Source of the DNA: Saccharothrix sp. | GTDB taxonomy: Bacteria > Actinomycetota > Actinomycetes > Mycobacteriales > Pseudonocardiaceae | Direction of reading: 5' to 3' | Assembly (NCBI RefSeq): GCF_031180885.1 | Contig: NZ_JAPSLK010000003.1 | Span: forward strand, 295,103 to 359,102 | DNA: 64,000 nucleotides | In this document: piece by piece, positions 9,113 to 17,832 of the stretch | Layout: each line of letters starts with the position of its first letter | How positions within the stretch are numbered: the first letter of the stretch is position 1 | Notes under the pieces: generated by a model | What the model was told of the DNA's origin: nothing | What the model saw: the letters and a program-made list of their open reading frames with translations, nothing else | The model's database searches: none | Made by a program: the position numbers and the translations under genes

Positions 9113-9880
9113 GTGGACCTGGGTTTTCGCGGTGACGTGGTCGAGTTCTACCAGCGCTACCGGCGCGGCTACCCCGACGAGGCGGTGGACGCGGTGGTGG
9201 CCGAGTTCGGGCTGGGCGGCGAGGACGTCGTGGTCGACCTGGGCTGCGGCACGGGGCAGTTGACCGTGCCGTTCGCCCGGCGGGTGCGGGCGGCGGTCGG
9301 GGTGGACCCGGAACCGGACATGCTGGCCGCCGCGCGCCGAGCGGCTTCCGCGGACAACGTGAGCTGGGTGGTCGGGGCGGACACCGACGTGCCGGCGCTG
9401 GGTCTGGCGCTGGGCACGGTCGGCGCGGTGACCATCGGTCAGGCCCTGCACTGGATGGACCACGAACGGCTGTTCCGGGCCGTTCACTCGATGGTGCGAT
9501 CGGGTGGCGGGGTCGCGGTGTTCACCAACGGCACTCCCCTGTGGTTGCAGGACACCGGCTGGTCGCGGGCGTTGCGCGCGTTCATGGAGAACTACCTGGG
9601 CACACGGTTGACGTTGACGTGCGGGGCCGACGAGCACACCCAGCAGCGGTACGCCGACGCCCTGAGCGCCCACTTCACCGTCCGTCGCCACCTGTTCGAG
9701 TACGACGATCACCTTCACGTGGAACACATCGTGGGTGGGGTGCTGTCCGCGCTGCCCGTCGACAAGCTGCCCGCCGACCGTTCGGCATTCGCCCACGCCC
9801 TGAACGACGTCCTCGCGCCCCACGCACCCTTCGTCGAGCGCGTGGACGTCCGCATCCTCACCGGCCGCCGCTCAGGCTAG
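9113..9880 (+). CDS. Class I SAM-dependent methyltransferase
   Basis: A protein of ~255 residues. It has the SAM-binding motif VVDLGCGTGQLTVPFA near residue 40, VGVDPEPDML for motif II, and an ALHWMDHERLF segment typical of the UbiE/Tam-like Methyltransf_11 group. The GTG at 9113 begins just before the conserved FRGDVVEFYQRYRRGYP start of this family; no strong ribosome site is seen. It lies 41 bp after the exporter and could be in its operon. The substrate is not predictable. Confidence 0.8.
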   Translation: MDLGFRGDVVEFYQRYRRGYPDEAVDAVVAEFGLGGEDVVVDLGCGTGQLTVPFARRVRAAVGVDPEPDMLAAARRAASADNVSWVVGADTDVPALGLALGTVGAVTIGQALHWMDHERLFRAVHSMVRSGGGVAVFTNGTPLWLQDTGWSRALRAFMENYLGTRLTLTCGADEHTQQRYADALSAHFTVRRHLFEYDDHLHVEHIVGGVLSALPVDKLPADRSAFAHALNDVLAPHAPFVERVDVRILTGRRSG

Positions 9881-10437
9881 TGCCAAGAACTGCCTGGTCG
9901 TCGCCACCGCCGCCGTCACCGCCCCTTCGACCACGAACGCGGCGTCCACGACGCCGAGGTCGAACATCGCCCCCGTCCGCCCGGTGAGGACGTCGAGCGG
10001 GGCCGCGTCCGGCGGGTAGCCGCTGTTCGCGAGTATCCGGGCGCAGGGAGCCGCCAGCCCGCTCAGCAACACCGACTTCGGAACACCTCGTTCAGGGTCG
10101 CGTCCGCGGTGGCGGTGCGCACGACCGCGGCGACCTGCTCCTTGAACTCGACGTCCACTGCGGAATGGCGCAACGCCGAGGTCACCGTCTCGGCGAACGT
10201 CGCCAGTTCGGCGCTCAAGCGGGCGGGATTCGTGCCGGCGGCAACGGAATCCGCGGCGCTCGACATCATGGCGTCGGCCATCACCGCGGCGGTGGCCGCG
10301 CCGTCGGACCACTCGTCCCGCATCCGCCCGACCAACGAGCGCACGAGGTTCGCCCCCAGCGTCGCCCAGTGCCCGTCGACGGGGAGCCCTTCGCGAATCC
10401 GCTTCGGCAAGTCGTACACCGCAAGGCCGCTTCAGGC
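9872..10437 (-). pseudogene. Broken TetR-like regulator remnant
   Basis: Two adjoining minus-strand frames read as one protein after a frameshift near 10065. The first holds the segment beginning VYDLPKRIREGLP and ends NEVFR; the second runs from SVLLSGLAAPCARILANSG to a stop overlapping the methyltransferase end. Composition and helical pattern resemble a TetR C-terminal ligand domain. No N-terminal helix-turn-helix is present, and an in-frame stop precedes the fragment. Family assignment is tentative; the broken state is what the sequence shows. Confidence 0.5.
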
Positions 10438-10468
10438 AGTCCCTTCACGAACCTCCGCGCCGGCCCCG

Positions 10469-10797
10469 TCAGGAGGCTTGCCGGTCGTGCCGCTCGCGGG
10501 CGGCCAGGACCTCGGGCGTGTGGTCGCCCACCCAGACCAGCAGGCCGTGGACGCGGGCCGCCAACTGTGCGCCCAAAGCAGTGAGCGAGTACGTGACCCG
10601 CGGTGGCCGGGTCGGCTCCACGGCCCGGTCGACCAAGCCGTCCCGCACGAGTTCACGCAGGTTCTGCGCCAGCACCCTTCTCGCTGATCCCCGGCAACGC
10701 GTCGCGCAACCGGTGGAACCGCAACGGCCCCGCCCACAGCTCCAGCACGATCAGCCCCGCCCACCGGCTCGCCACGTGCCGGTACAGCACCCGCGGG
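10469..10797 (-). pseudogene. HxlR family regulator, 5'-truncated and frameshifted
   Basis: The minus strand encodes an HxlR winged helix. The first part runs from YRHVASRWAGLIVLELW to LRDALPGISEK, and the second continues as LAQNLRELVRDGLV through to ERHDRQAS. One extra G near 10680 separates the two frames. The first 15-20 residues of the family, including the usual CP motif, and the start codon are missing. The break coincides with the broken start of the divergent NmrA gene, as if one deletion removed both starts and their shared promoter. Confidence 0.7.
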
Positions 10798-11527
10798 CGT
10801 GGAGGCCGTCGAAGGCGACCAGTTCGACCCGGACACGGTGGCGCGGGCCGCGAAGGGCACCGACGCCGCGTTCCTGGTGTGGCCGGCGCTCACCGCCGCC
10901 GGCGCGCCCGAGGTGGTGGCCGCGCTGGCCGCGCACACGCCCCGCATCGTGTTCCTGTCCAGCGGGGCGGTGGACGACTCGGTCGTGGAGCAGTCCAACA
11001 TCATCGGCCGGTTCCACGCCGAGGTCGAACGGGCGGTCGCGGACAGCGGCGTGGAGTGGACGTTCCTGCGCCCGCTCGCCTTCGCCACCAACACCCGCAC
11101 GTGGCTGCCCGACATCCTCGCCGGCGACGAGGTCCGCGGCGGGTTCGGCCAGGCCTCCTACACGCTGGTGCACGAGGACGACATCGCCGCCGTCGGGGTC
11201 GAAGCGCTGTTGACCGACGGCCACCACAAAGCGAAGTACGTGCTCACCGGCCCCGAACTGCTGACCCGCGCGGAGCAGGTGCGGCTGATCGGCGAGGCCC
11301 TGCGCCGGCCGCTGCGCTGGGTCGAGGCGTCGCCCGAGGAGGAACGCGCGGCCGCGCGGAAGTGGCTGCCCGACGAGGTCGCGGACGCCTTCGTCACCGG
11401 CCTGACCCACTCCCTGGAGCACCCCGTGCCACCCACCACCACGATCGAGGACGTCACCGGCACCCCGGCCCGCACGTTCCCTGACTGGCTGGCCGACCAC
11501 GCCGACGACTTCCGCCGTTCGGTGTAA
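10787..11527 (+). pseudogene. NmrA/SDR-type NAD(P)-binding protein lacking its N-terminus
   Basis: Homology begins at PAGVEAVEGDQFDPDTV, which corresponds to roughly residue 45-50 of NmrA-like proteins. The glycine-rich GATGxxG nucleotide-binding motif is gone. The rest (~240 residues, including FLSSGAVDD and the VHEDDIAAV block) is intact and in frame to the stop. A GTG at 10799 could start a shortened product, but without the Rossmann motif it should not bind cofactor normally. It is divergent from the HxlR remnant, a common intact pairing in actinobacteria. Confidence 0.7.
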
Positions 11528-11570
11528 CCGCTAGCCCGATCGGGCGATACACCACTAGAGGAGGTCCGCG

Positions 11571-12419
11571 ATGGATCTGGTGGTGGTGACCGGAGCGACG
11601 GGCAGGCAGGGTGGCGCGGTCGCCCGGCACCTCCTGGAGGACGGCCGGCGGGTCCGCGCGCTGACCCGCAACCCCGCCTCGCCCGCCGCCCGGCGGCTCG
11701 CCGACCTCGGCGCGGAGGTCGTCAAGGGCGACATGGCCGACCCGGACTCGCTGCGCCCGGTGTTCCGCGGCGCGCACGGCGTGTTCAGCGTCCAGAACTC
11801 CATGATCAGCGGCCTGGACGGCGAGGTCCACCAGGGCCGCACCGTGGGCGACGTGGCCGCGGAAGCGGGCGTGGCGCACGTCGTCTACGGGTCGGCGGGC
11901 ACCGGGCAGCCCGGCACGGGCGTCGGCTCCTGGGAGTCGAAACTCCGGGTGCAGGCGCACCTGGAAGCGCTCGGGCTGCCGCTGACCGTGCTGCGGCCGA
12001 TGGCGTTCATGGAACTCATGACCGACAAGGACTTCTACCCGCCGGTCTCGGCCTGGCACCTCATGCCCAAGCTGGTGGGTGAGGACCGGCCGCTGCCGTG
12101 GCTGACCGCGCAGGACCTCGGCGCCATCGCCGCGCGGGCGTTCGCCGAACCGGAGCGGTTCGTGGGCGCGAACATCGCGCTGGCCTCCGACATCCGGACC
12201 CTGGCCGAGTGCCGAGCGCTGTGGGCGGAGAGGTTCGGCCGGCGGCCGCGAGGGTTCCCCATGCCGGTGTGGCTGTTCGAGAAGTTCGTCGGCAAGGACC
12301 TGACGACGATGTGGCGGTGGCTGCACGACAACCCCACCGACGTCGACCCGGCGCGCACGTACGAGATCCTGCCCGGCGCGCGCACGGTGCGTCAGTGGCT
12401 GGCGGAGCGGCGGGCGTAG
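11571..12419 (+). CDS. NmrA/HSCARG-like NAD(P)-binding protein
   Basis: A 282-residue atypical SDR. The N-terminal cofactor motif is VVVTGATGRQGGAVARHL (residues 3-20). The middle part has GVFSVQN and HVVYGSAGTG. The C-terminus ends with an RRWL-like helix region typical of NmrA proteins, which sense NADP redox state or reduce quinones. ATG is preceded by a near-perfect AGGAGG. It sits 44 bp after the truncated NmrA gene, so it may be the functional paralogue. The 3' end overlaps the convergent RidA gene by 28 bp. Confidence 0.88.
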   Translation: MDLVVVTGATGRQGGAVARHLLEDGRRVRALTRNPASPAARRLADLGAEVVKGDMADPDSLRPVFRGAHGVFSVQNSMISGLDGEVHQGRTVGDVAAEAGVAHVVYGSAGTGQPGTGVGSWESKLRVQAHLEALGLPLTVLRPMAFMELMTDKDFYPPVSAWHLMPKLVGEDRPLPWLTAQDLGAIAARAFAEPERFVGANIALASDIRTLAECRALWAERFGRRPRGFPMPVWLFEKFVGKDLTTMWRWLHDNPTDVDPARTYEILPGARTVRQWLAERRA

Positions 12420-12784
12420 ACCTCGACCTCGATCTTCATGCGCGGGTCGGCGAGGCCGCACACGAGCATGGTCGCGGCGGGGCGGACGTCGCCGAACGCC
12501 GCGCGCAGCACCGGCCAGCACGGCTCGAAGTCCTCGCGCTCGGGCAGCATGTACCGGACCCGGACGACGTCGGCGAACGTGCAACCCGCCTCGGCCAGGG
12601 CCTGCCCGATGTTGGTCAAGCACTGCTCGGCCTGCTTCACGACCTCGTCGGAGATGGTCATGGTGGCGTAGTCGAAGCCGGTCGTGCCGGACACGTGCAC
12701 CCAGTCCCCGTCCACGACCGCGCGGGCATAGCCGATCTGCTCTTCGAAGGTCGAACCACTGAGGATGGCGCGTCGTTCAATCAT
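12392..12784 (-). CDS. RidA/YjgF/UK114 family protein
   Basis: A 130-residue protein of the RidA fold (VSGTTGFDYATM early; VRVRYMLPERED in the middle; a PAATMLVCGLADPRMKIEVE segment at the end). RidA proteins hydrolyse reactive enamines/imines. Here the usual Arg-binding position reads near DPRMKIEVEV, consistent with the family. It is divergent from a LysR regulator 72 bp away, which may control it. Confidence 0.88.
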   Translation of the reverse strand: MIERRAILSGSTFEEQIGYARAVVDGDWVHVSGTTGFDYATMTISDEVVKQAEQCLTNIGQALAEAGCTFADVVRVRYMLPEREDFEPCWPVLRAAFGDVRPAATMLVCGLADPRMKIEVEVYARRSASH

Positions 12785-12856
12785 GCCGCACAAGCTAGGT
12801 GACCAGCACGGATACGTCCAATACACCGAAAGGCATGGCGTGATATCTCTAAACGT

Positions 12857-13765
12857 ATGACGCGACCGGAATTGTCTCTCGCCCCGCTGCACGCCTTCGT
12901 CGTGCTCGCCGAGGAACTGCACTTCGGTCGCGCCGCCGCCCGCCTGGGCATCGCGCAGCCGCCGCTGAGCCAGCAGATCCGCCGCCTGGAGGACAAGGTC
13001 GGCCACCCCTTGTTCACCCGCACCCCGGGCCACACCGCCCTCACCCCCGCCGGCCGCGAACTCCTGCCGGCCGCCCGCCGCGCCTTGGAGGACCTGGCCG
13101 ACGGACTGGCCGCCGCCCGCGCCGTCGGCGGTGGCTCGGCCGGCCGGTTGCGCGTCGCGTTCGCCGCGTCCCTGGCCCTGACCGTCCTGCCGCCCCTGCT
13201 GCGCGCCTACCGCGACCGCTTCCCGGACGTCCACCTCGACCTGCACGAACTGACCACCGCGCCGCAGGTGGCGGCCCTGCACGACCGGACCGTCGACCTG
13301 GGCCTGCTCCGCGAACCCCCGGGCGAGGCGGACCTCGACACCACCACCGTCCACACCGAGCGGTTCGTCGCGGTGCTGCCGTCCACCCACCCATTGGCCA
13401 CCCGCCGAACCGTCCCGCTGGCCCTGCTCGCCGACGACCCGTTCGTCCTGCTCCCCCGCGCCGCCGGCCCCCGCTTCCACGACCGGATCATCGAAGCCTG
13501 CGCGGCCGCCGGGTTCACGCCACGGGTCGCCCAACGCGCCGTCGAGTGGCAGACCGTGTGCGCGCTGGTGGGCGCCGGCCTGGGCGTTTCCCTTGCCCCG
13601 GAGGGCATCCGACACCTCCGCCTCCGGGGCGTCGCCTTCCGCGCCACCACGCCCGACACCGTCCGCACGGAGGTCGTGGCCGCATGGCACAAAGACGATC
13701 CCAACCCCTTGGTGGCCCATTTCCGAGCCGTGATCGACGACCTTCGACCATCATGGACACCATGA
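12857..13765 (+). CDS. LysR family transcriptional regulator
   Basis: A 302-residue protein with the LysR N-terminal HTH (LHAFVVLAEELHFGRAAARLGIAQPPLSQQI, residues ~10-40) and a substrate-binding C-terminal domain. It diverges from the RidA gene. The gap contains ATACGT at 12812-12817 and ACGTAT at 12853-12858 as distant inverted half-sites, plus a GATATC, all loosely LysR-like. It is followed with a four-base ATGA overlap by a methyltransferase. Confidence 0.9.
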   Translation: MTRPELSLAPLHAFVVLAEELHFGRAAARLGIAQPPLSQQIRRLEDKVGHPLFTRTPGHTALTPAGRELLPAARRALEDLADGLAAARAVGGGSAGRLRVAFAASLALTVLPPLLRAYRDRFPDVHLDLHELTTAPQVAALHDRTVDLGLLREPPGEADLDTTTVHTERFVAVLPSTHPLATRRTVPLALLADDPFVLLPRAAGPRFHDRIIEACAAAGFTPRVAQRAVEWQTVCALVGAGLGVSLAPEGIRHLRLRGVAFRATTPDTVRTEVVAAWHKDDPNPLVAHFRAVIDDLRPSWTP

Positions 13766-14571
13766 CCGACTCGCAGGCCACCGCCCAGACGATCGACGCC
13801 TTCGACCAGGGCGGCGCCCTCTTCGCCGCCTGGACGCCGCTGCTGTGGGACCCGATCGGCGCCGCCACCGTCGCCCTGGCCCCGCCGAAGCCCGGCGAGC
13901 ACGTGCTGGACGTCTGCTGCGGCACCGGTTCATCGGCGATCCCGGCGGCCCACGCGGTCGGCCCGACGGGTTCGGTGGACGCGATCGACCTCTCCACCGC
14001 CCTGCTCGACCACGGCCGGAGCCGGGCGCGGTCCCTGCCGAACCTGCGCTTCCACCACGCCGACGCCACCGAGTGGACCGGCGGCCCGTACGACCGGTTG
14101 CAGTGCGTCTTCGGCGTGTTCTTCCTGCCGGACATGGACGCCGACACCCGGCGCCTGGTCGGGCTGGTGCGCCCCGGCGGCGCGGTGACCGTGACGACGT
14201 GGCGGGAGGGCGGCGTGCAGGACGTGGTCGGCCCGTTCTTCCAGGCCATCGCCGACGTCACCGGTGTGGCGGTGCAGCCCAGGCAGTCCCACAACGCCGC
14301 CGCCCGCGTCGACTCGGCGGAGAAGGTGGCGGCGTGGCTGGAGAGCCTGGGCCTGCGTGACGTCACGGTCCACCCGGTGGACCACGACGCCCCGGTCACC
14401 CCCGAGTCGGCCTGGCAGTTCCTGATGGGCTCCGCGGCCCGCGTGTTCCTGGCGGACAAGGACCCCGCCACCGTCACCGCCATCCGCGACCGCTACACCG
14501 AGCTGATGGCAACCACCACCACCTTCCACGCCCGCGCCCTGGTCGGCACCGGCACGACGCCCAGCGCCTGA
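13762..14571 (+). CDS. Class I SAM-dependent methyltransferase
   Basis: About 269 residues. The SAM-binding motif is VLDVCCGTGSSAIPAA near residue 45, followed by VDAIDLSTALL, RFHHADATEW and LVRPGGAVTVTTW, the order of Methyltransf_11/25 enzymes (UbiE-like). The ATG at 13762 overlaps the LysR stop as ATGA, indicating coupling; an in-frame ATG at 13753 is possible. The substrate is unknown. Confidence 0.82.
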   Translation: MTDSQATAQTIDAFDQGGALFAAWTPLLWDPIGAATVALAPPKPGEHVLDVCCGTGSSAIPAAHAVGPTGSVDAIDLSTALLDHGRSRARSLPNLRFHHADATEWTGGPYDRLQCVFGVFFLPDMDADTRRLVGLVRPGGAVTVTTWREGGVQDVVGPFFQAIADVTGVAVQPRQSHNAAARVDSAEKVAAWLESLGLRDVTVHPVDHDAPVTPESAWQFLMGSAARVFLADKDPATVTAIRDRYTELMATTTTFHARALVGTGTTPSA

Positions 14572-14578
14572 TCGCCGT

Positions 14579-14781
14579 TCACGGCTTCATGCGGAAGTCA
14601 TAGCGGGCGGGTAGAGGTTCGTCGGGACAGGCCTGGTCCCACAAGGCGTCCAGGCTTACCTCGCCCTCCCGCAGGTCGTCCACGTCGAAGCCCGCGCGCA
14701 GCGCCGCCGCCGCCCGCTCCGACGAACCCGCCGCCAACGACGCCCGCACCTCGGCCAACCTGACCCGCCCACGCCACCGCA
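14579..14781 (-). pseudogene. Possible C-terminal remnant of an unidentified protein
   Basis: The minus strand encodes ~66 plausible residues ending in VSLDALWDQACPDEP, then PARYDFRMKP and a stop. They have good codon bias and no recognisable start, because the region upstream is occupied by the opposite-strand gene at 14838. I do not recognise the family with confidence. It looks like the tail of a larger protein left after a deletion, but could be chance. Confidence 0.3.
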
Positions 14782-14837
14782 CCGCCGGTTCGCCCGTTCT
14801 CCCCGCGCACCCCGCGCCCGAAGCGAGTACGACGGGG

Positions 14838-15938
14838 ATGACCGACCACGAACGGGAGGTGCCCCCGATGACCGTCGCCACCGGTTCCCCGGAGCACGAG
14901 GCCCACGTGGACGACCTGGCCCGCCGCCTGACCGCCGCCGGTGCACGGGTCCGCCGGGACCCCATCCCGATGCGCCGCTGGACACCCCGCCACGCCGAAC
15001 TGCACCCCGTGGGGGCCGCGGTGCCCGTGGCGTACACGGCGCGCACCGGCCCCGAAGGCGTGACCGGCCTCCTGTCGACACGACCCCGGGCCGGGGTCAT
15101 CGGCCTGGCCCGCATCCACCCGACCACCCGGGACATCCTCGACTGGGCCGGCGACCCGGTCCCTTCACCGGACCACGAGTCCATCCGGGAAGCCTTGGCG
15201 CGCTTCGAAAGCGCGGGCGCGGTGGGGGCGGTCCTGGTGGTCGACGAGCCCGACACCCACCTCCTGCGCGACGGCCGCCACCGCCGCATCCCGGCCGTGT
15301 TCGCCCGCCCCGACCAACCGATACGAGAGGGCGACACGGCGACCCTGGTGGTGGAGGCCGACATCGACGTCGTGGCGACGCACAACGTCCTCGGCGTCCT
15401 CCCCGGCTCCTCCCCCGACCTCGTCGTGCTCCAAACCCACACCGACGGCCCGAACGCCTTGGCGCACAACGATTCCGTCATGTCCGTGGTGGAAGACCTC
15501 GCGCAAACCGACCTGCCCGCCTGCGTGCTGGTCCTGCTCACCACCGGCCACCTCGCGACCGAGGAGGTGTGGGGCGTGCCGGCGTTCCTGGCCGAGCACC
15601 GCGACGACCTCGTCCCCCGCGTCAAGGCCGCGCTGAGCGTCGGCACGGGGTCGTGCTTCGCCACCGGGCACCCGGCGGTGCTCGACTGCGCCCGCCGCGC
15701 CCTGGTCCGCGCCGGCGACGAACCCCGGGTGTGCCGGCCGTTCCTGCCGCACGACCTGGCCCCGGACGGGGTGACCTGGCCCGGTGACGGCGGCCCCTTC
15801 TGGCAGGCGGGCGTGCCGACGCTGGAACTGGCCTGCACGCACCGGACCGCGCTCACCCGGGCGGTGCTGGAGCTGTGCGCGACACCCCGCGAAGCCTTGT
15901 CGCGTCGAACGGTCCTCGAAACGCACGTTGATCGGTAA
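14838..15938 (+). CDS. M28-like peptidase family protein (uncertain activity)
   Basis: A 366-residue protein with no signal peptide. The middle (residues ~75-175) resembles a protease-associated (PA) domain, with GVIGLARIHPTTRD and IPAVFARPDQ. The second half has VLQTHTDGPNALAHNDSV, comparable to the HxDS/T metal-binding segment of M28 aminopeptidases, and LLTTGHLATEEVWG where a GEE-type acid would be expected. Because the metal ligands are only partly conserved, activity is uncertain. It is flanked by a methyltransferase and a flavoprotein. Confidence 0.55.
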   Translation: MTDHEREVPPMTVATGSPEHEAHVDDLARRLTAAGARVRRDPIPMRRWTPRHAELHPVGAAVPVAYTARTGPEGVTGLLSTRPRAGVIGLARIHPTTRDILDWAGDPVPSPDHESIREALARFESAGAVGAVLVVDEPDTHLLRDGRHRRIPAVFARPDQPIREGDTATLVVEADIDVVATHNVLGVLPGSSPDLVVLQTHTDGPNALAHNDSVMSVVEDLAQTDLPACVLVLLTTGHLATEEVWGVPAFLAEHRDDLVPRVKAALSVGTGSCFATGHPAVLDCARRALVRAGDEPRVCRPFLPHDLAPDGVTWPGDGGPFWQAGVPTLELACTHRTALTRAVLELCATPREALSRRTVLETHVDR

Positions 15939-15983
15939 CATCGTCACGGATCGTCCGGTGTGCACTCGAAACGGGGTCGAGCA

Positions 15984-17795
15984 GTGGAATCCTCCGACCG
16001 CACGGTCGTGATCGTCGGCGCGGGCCTGGGCGGGACCGCCACCGCGATCCGCCTGCTGCAGTTCGCCCGCGAGCCGCTGCGGGTGGTGCTGGTCGAACGC
16101 CGCCCCGAGTACCGGAACGCGGGCGTCGCGTACCACCGGGCGGGCAACCACTGGCACCACGTGTTCAACATCCAGGCCGGCCGCATGGCGGTGTTCCGCG
16201 AGGACGTGGACGACTTCATCGGCTGGGCCAACCACGAGGCCGACCGCACCGACTGGCCCGACCCGTGGCGCGACCACGTGTTCACCGAGTCCGGGCCCGC
16301 GCCGCGCCGGATCTACCCGGACTACCTGGCTGACCGGCTCGCCGCGGCCGCCCGCGAGGCGACACCCGGCGCGACCCTGGTGCCGGCCGACGGCGAAGTG
16401 GTCGACGTCGAACCGGCGGGCGCCCGATTACGAGTCGTCGTCGAAGGACCCGAACGCACCGTCCTGACCGCCGACCACGTCGTCATCGCCACCGGTCTGG
16501 AGAAGCGGCACCCGGTGTTCGCCGATGCCGTGCTCGACCACCCCGCATTCGTGCGGGATCCCTACTCCGACAACGGGATCGAACGGATCCTGGCGCTCCC
16601 GCCGGACGCCGGGGTCGCCGTGGTGGGCACCCTGCTCAGCGCCTACGACTCCGCCGCCCTCCTGTTGCGCAGTGGCCACACCGGACGCATCCACATGATC
16701 TCCCGCTCCGGCCTCACCCTGCGCACCTACCCCACCGACCACCGCCACCGCGTCCTCACCCTGCCGCCGCCCGAACTGCGCGCCGACCGCTACGAGGGCC
16801 GCGACGCGCTCGTCCAGCGCTTCCAGGCCGAATGGGCACGCGCCTGCGCCGCCGTCGCCCGCGACCACCCCGACGTGTCGCCGGTGGTGGTGACCGAGCG
16901 GGTGTCCAAGTCCTGGGAGCCGTACCTTCCGGAGATCCTGCGCCGCGTCCCGTCCGCCGATCTGCGGGCGCTGCTGGACAGCTACGGCAGCCTGCTGGCC
17001 ACCCTGCGCGTCAGCGCCGTCGCCTACACCACCGAGATCGTGGACGCGGCGATGCGCGAAGGCCAGATCGCGTTGACCACGGGCAAGGTCGAGCACATCG
17101 CGGACGCAGGCGACGGCCGCTTGGCGGTCTCGGTGTCGGGTGCGACCCCGAAGACCATCGAGGCGGACCTGGTCATTTCCAACTTCGGGCGCGAATCGGA
17201 CTACGCGCGGGTTTCCTCCACGCTGTGGTCGAGCCTGCTGGCCAAGGGCATGGCCGTGCCGCACCGGCGCACCGGGCGCGGGGTCGAGGTGGACGAGTTC
17301 GGCGCCCTGCTCGGCGCGGACGACCGCCCCGCCGGTCCGCTGTCGGTCATCGGCAGCCCGCGCGAGGGTGACGAGATCGTGCGCAACGGCCGCACGGGCG
17401 CGTTCACGTTCAACCTGGCCGCGATCAAGAACCACTCGGTAGGCGTAGCCGCGGCAGTCCTCCGCCGGCTGGAGACGTGCTACGACCAAGCCGACGTCGA
17501 CATCCCCGACCGGGAGGCGTTCGACCGTTCCGTCCGGCTCGAAGTCCGCCGCATGGCCGCCCGCACCCGCCGTGAGCGCGAGGCCCTGATCAGGCAACTC
17601 GAGACGTGCATGGAGGCACTGCGGCGGGCCGGCGTGCCCGAACGCGCCCTGCGCCGCGCGGTGAACGCCGCCGCCACCGACAAGCTCAACGACCTGTCCG
17701 TGACCCCGAGGGAACTGCGCGCGCTGCTCGGATTGGCGGGTGAACCATCGGGCACGCCTGAAGATGCGGCCTCTTCCGACCGGCTGCCAGCCTGA
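15984..17795 (+). CDS. FAD/NAD(P)-binding protein (NAD_binding_9 type)
   Basis: About 603 residues. The N-terminal dinucleotide motif VVIVGAGLGGTATAI is followed by HVFNIQAGRMAVFREDVDDF, the pattern of the PF13454-type FAD/NAD(P) proteins. A second nucleotide motif (GVAVVGTLLSAYDSAAL) lies near residue 210, and a late KNHSVGVAAAVL helix precedes a ~100-residue helical tail rich in Arg/Glu. GTG at 15984 with upstream GGGG is preferred over GTG at 15960. Only 37 bp separate it from the PEP-type protein, suggesting a joint function. Family enzymes include lysine/ornithine-type hydroxylase relatives; the substrate is unknown. Confidence 0.8.
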   Translation: MESSDRTVVIVGAGLGGTATAIRLLQFAREPLRVVLVERRPEYRNAGVAYHRAGNHWHHVFNIQAGRMAVFREDVDDFIGWANHEADRTDWPDPWRDHVFTESGPAPRRIYPDYLADRLAAAAREATPGATLVPADGEVVDVEPAGARLRVVVEGPERTVLTADHVVIATGLEKRHPVFADAVLDHPAFVRDPYSDNGIERILALPPDAGVAVVGTLLSAYDSAALLLRSGHTGRIHMISRSGLTLRTYPTDHRHRVLTLPPPELRADRYEGRDALVQRFQAEWARACAAVARDHPDVSPVVVTERVSKSWEPYLPEILRRVPSADLRALLDSYGSLLATLRVSAVAYTTEIVDAAMREGQIALTTGKVEHIADAGDGRLAVSVSGATPKTIEADLVISNFGRESDYARVSSTLWSSLLAKGMAVPHRRTGRGVEVDEFGALLGADDRPAGPLSVIGSPREGDEIVRNGRTGAFTFNLAAIKNHSVGVAAAVLRRLETCYDQADVDIPDREAFDRSVRLEVRRMAARTRREREALIRQLETCMEALRRAGVPERALRRAVNAAATDKLNDLSVTPRELRALLGLAGEPSGTPEDAASSDRLPA

Positions 17796-17832
17796 TCTTG
17801 GCTGGTTCACCGGATCGGATGGGGGACGACAG

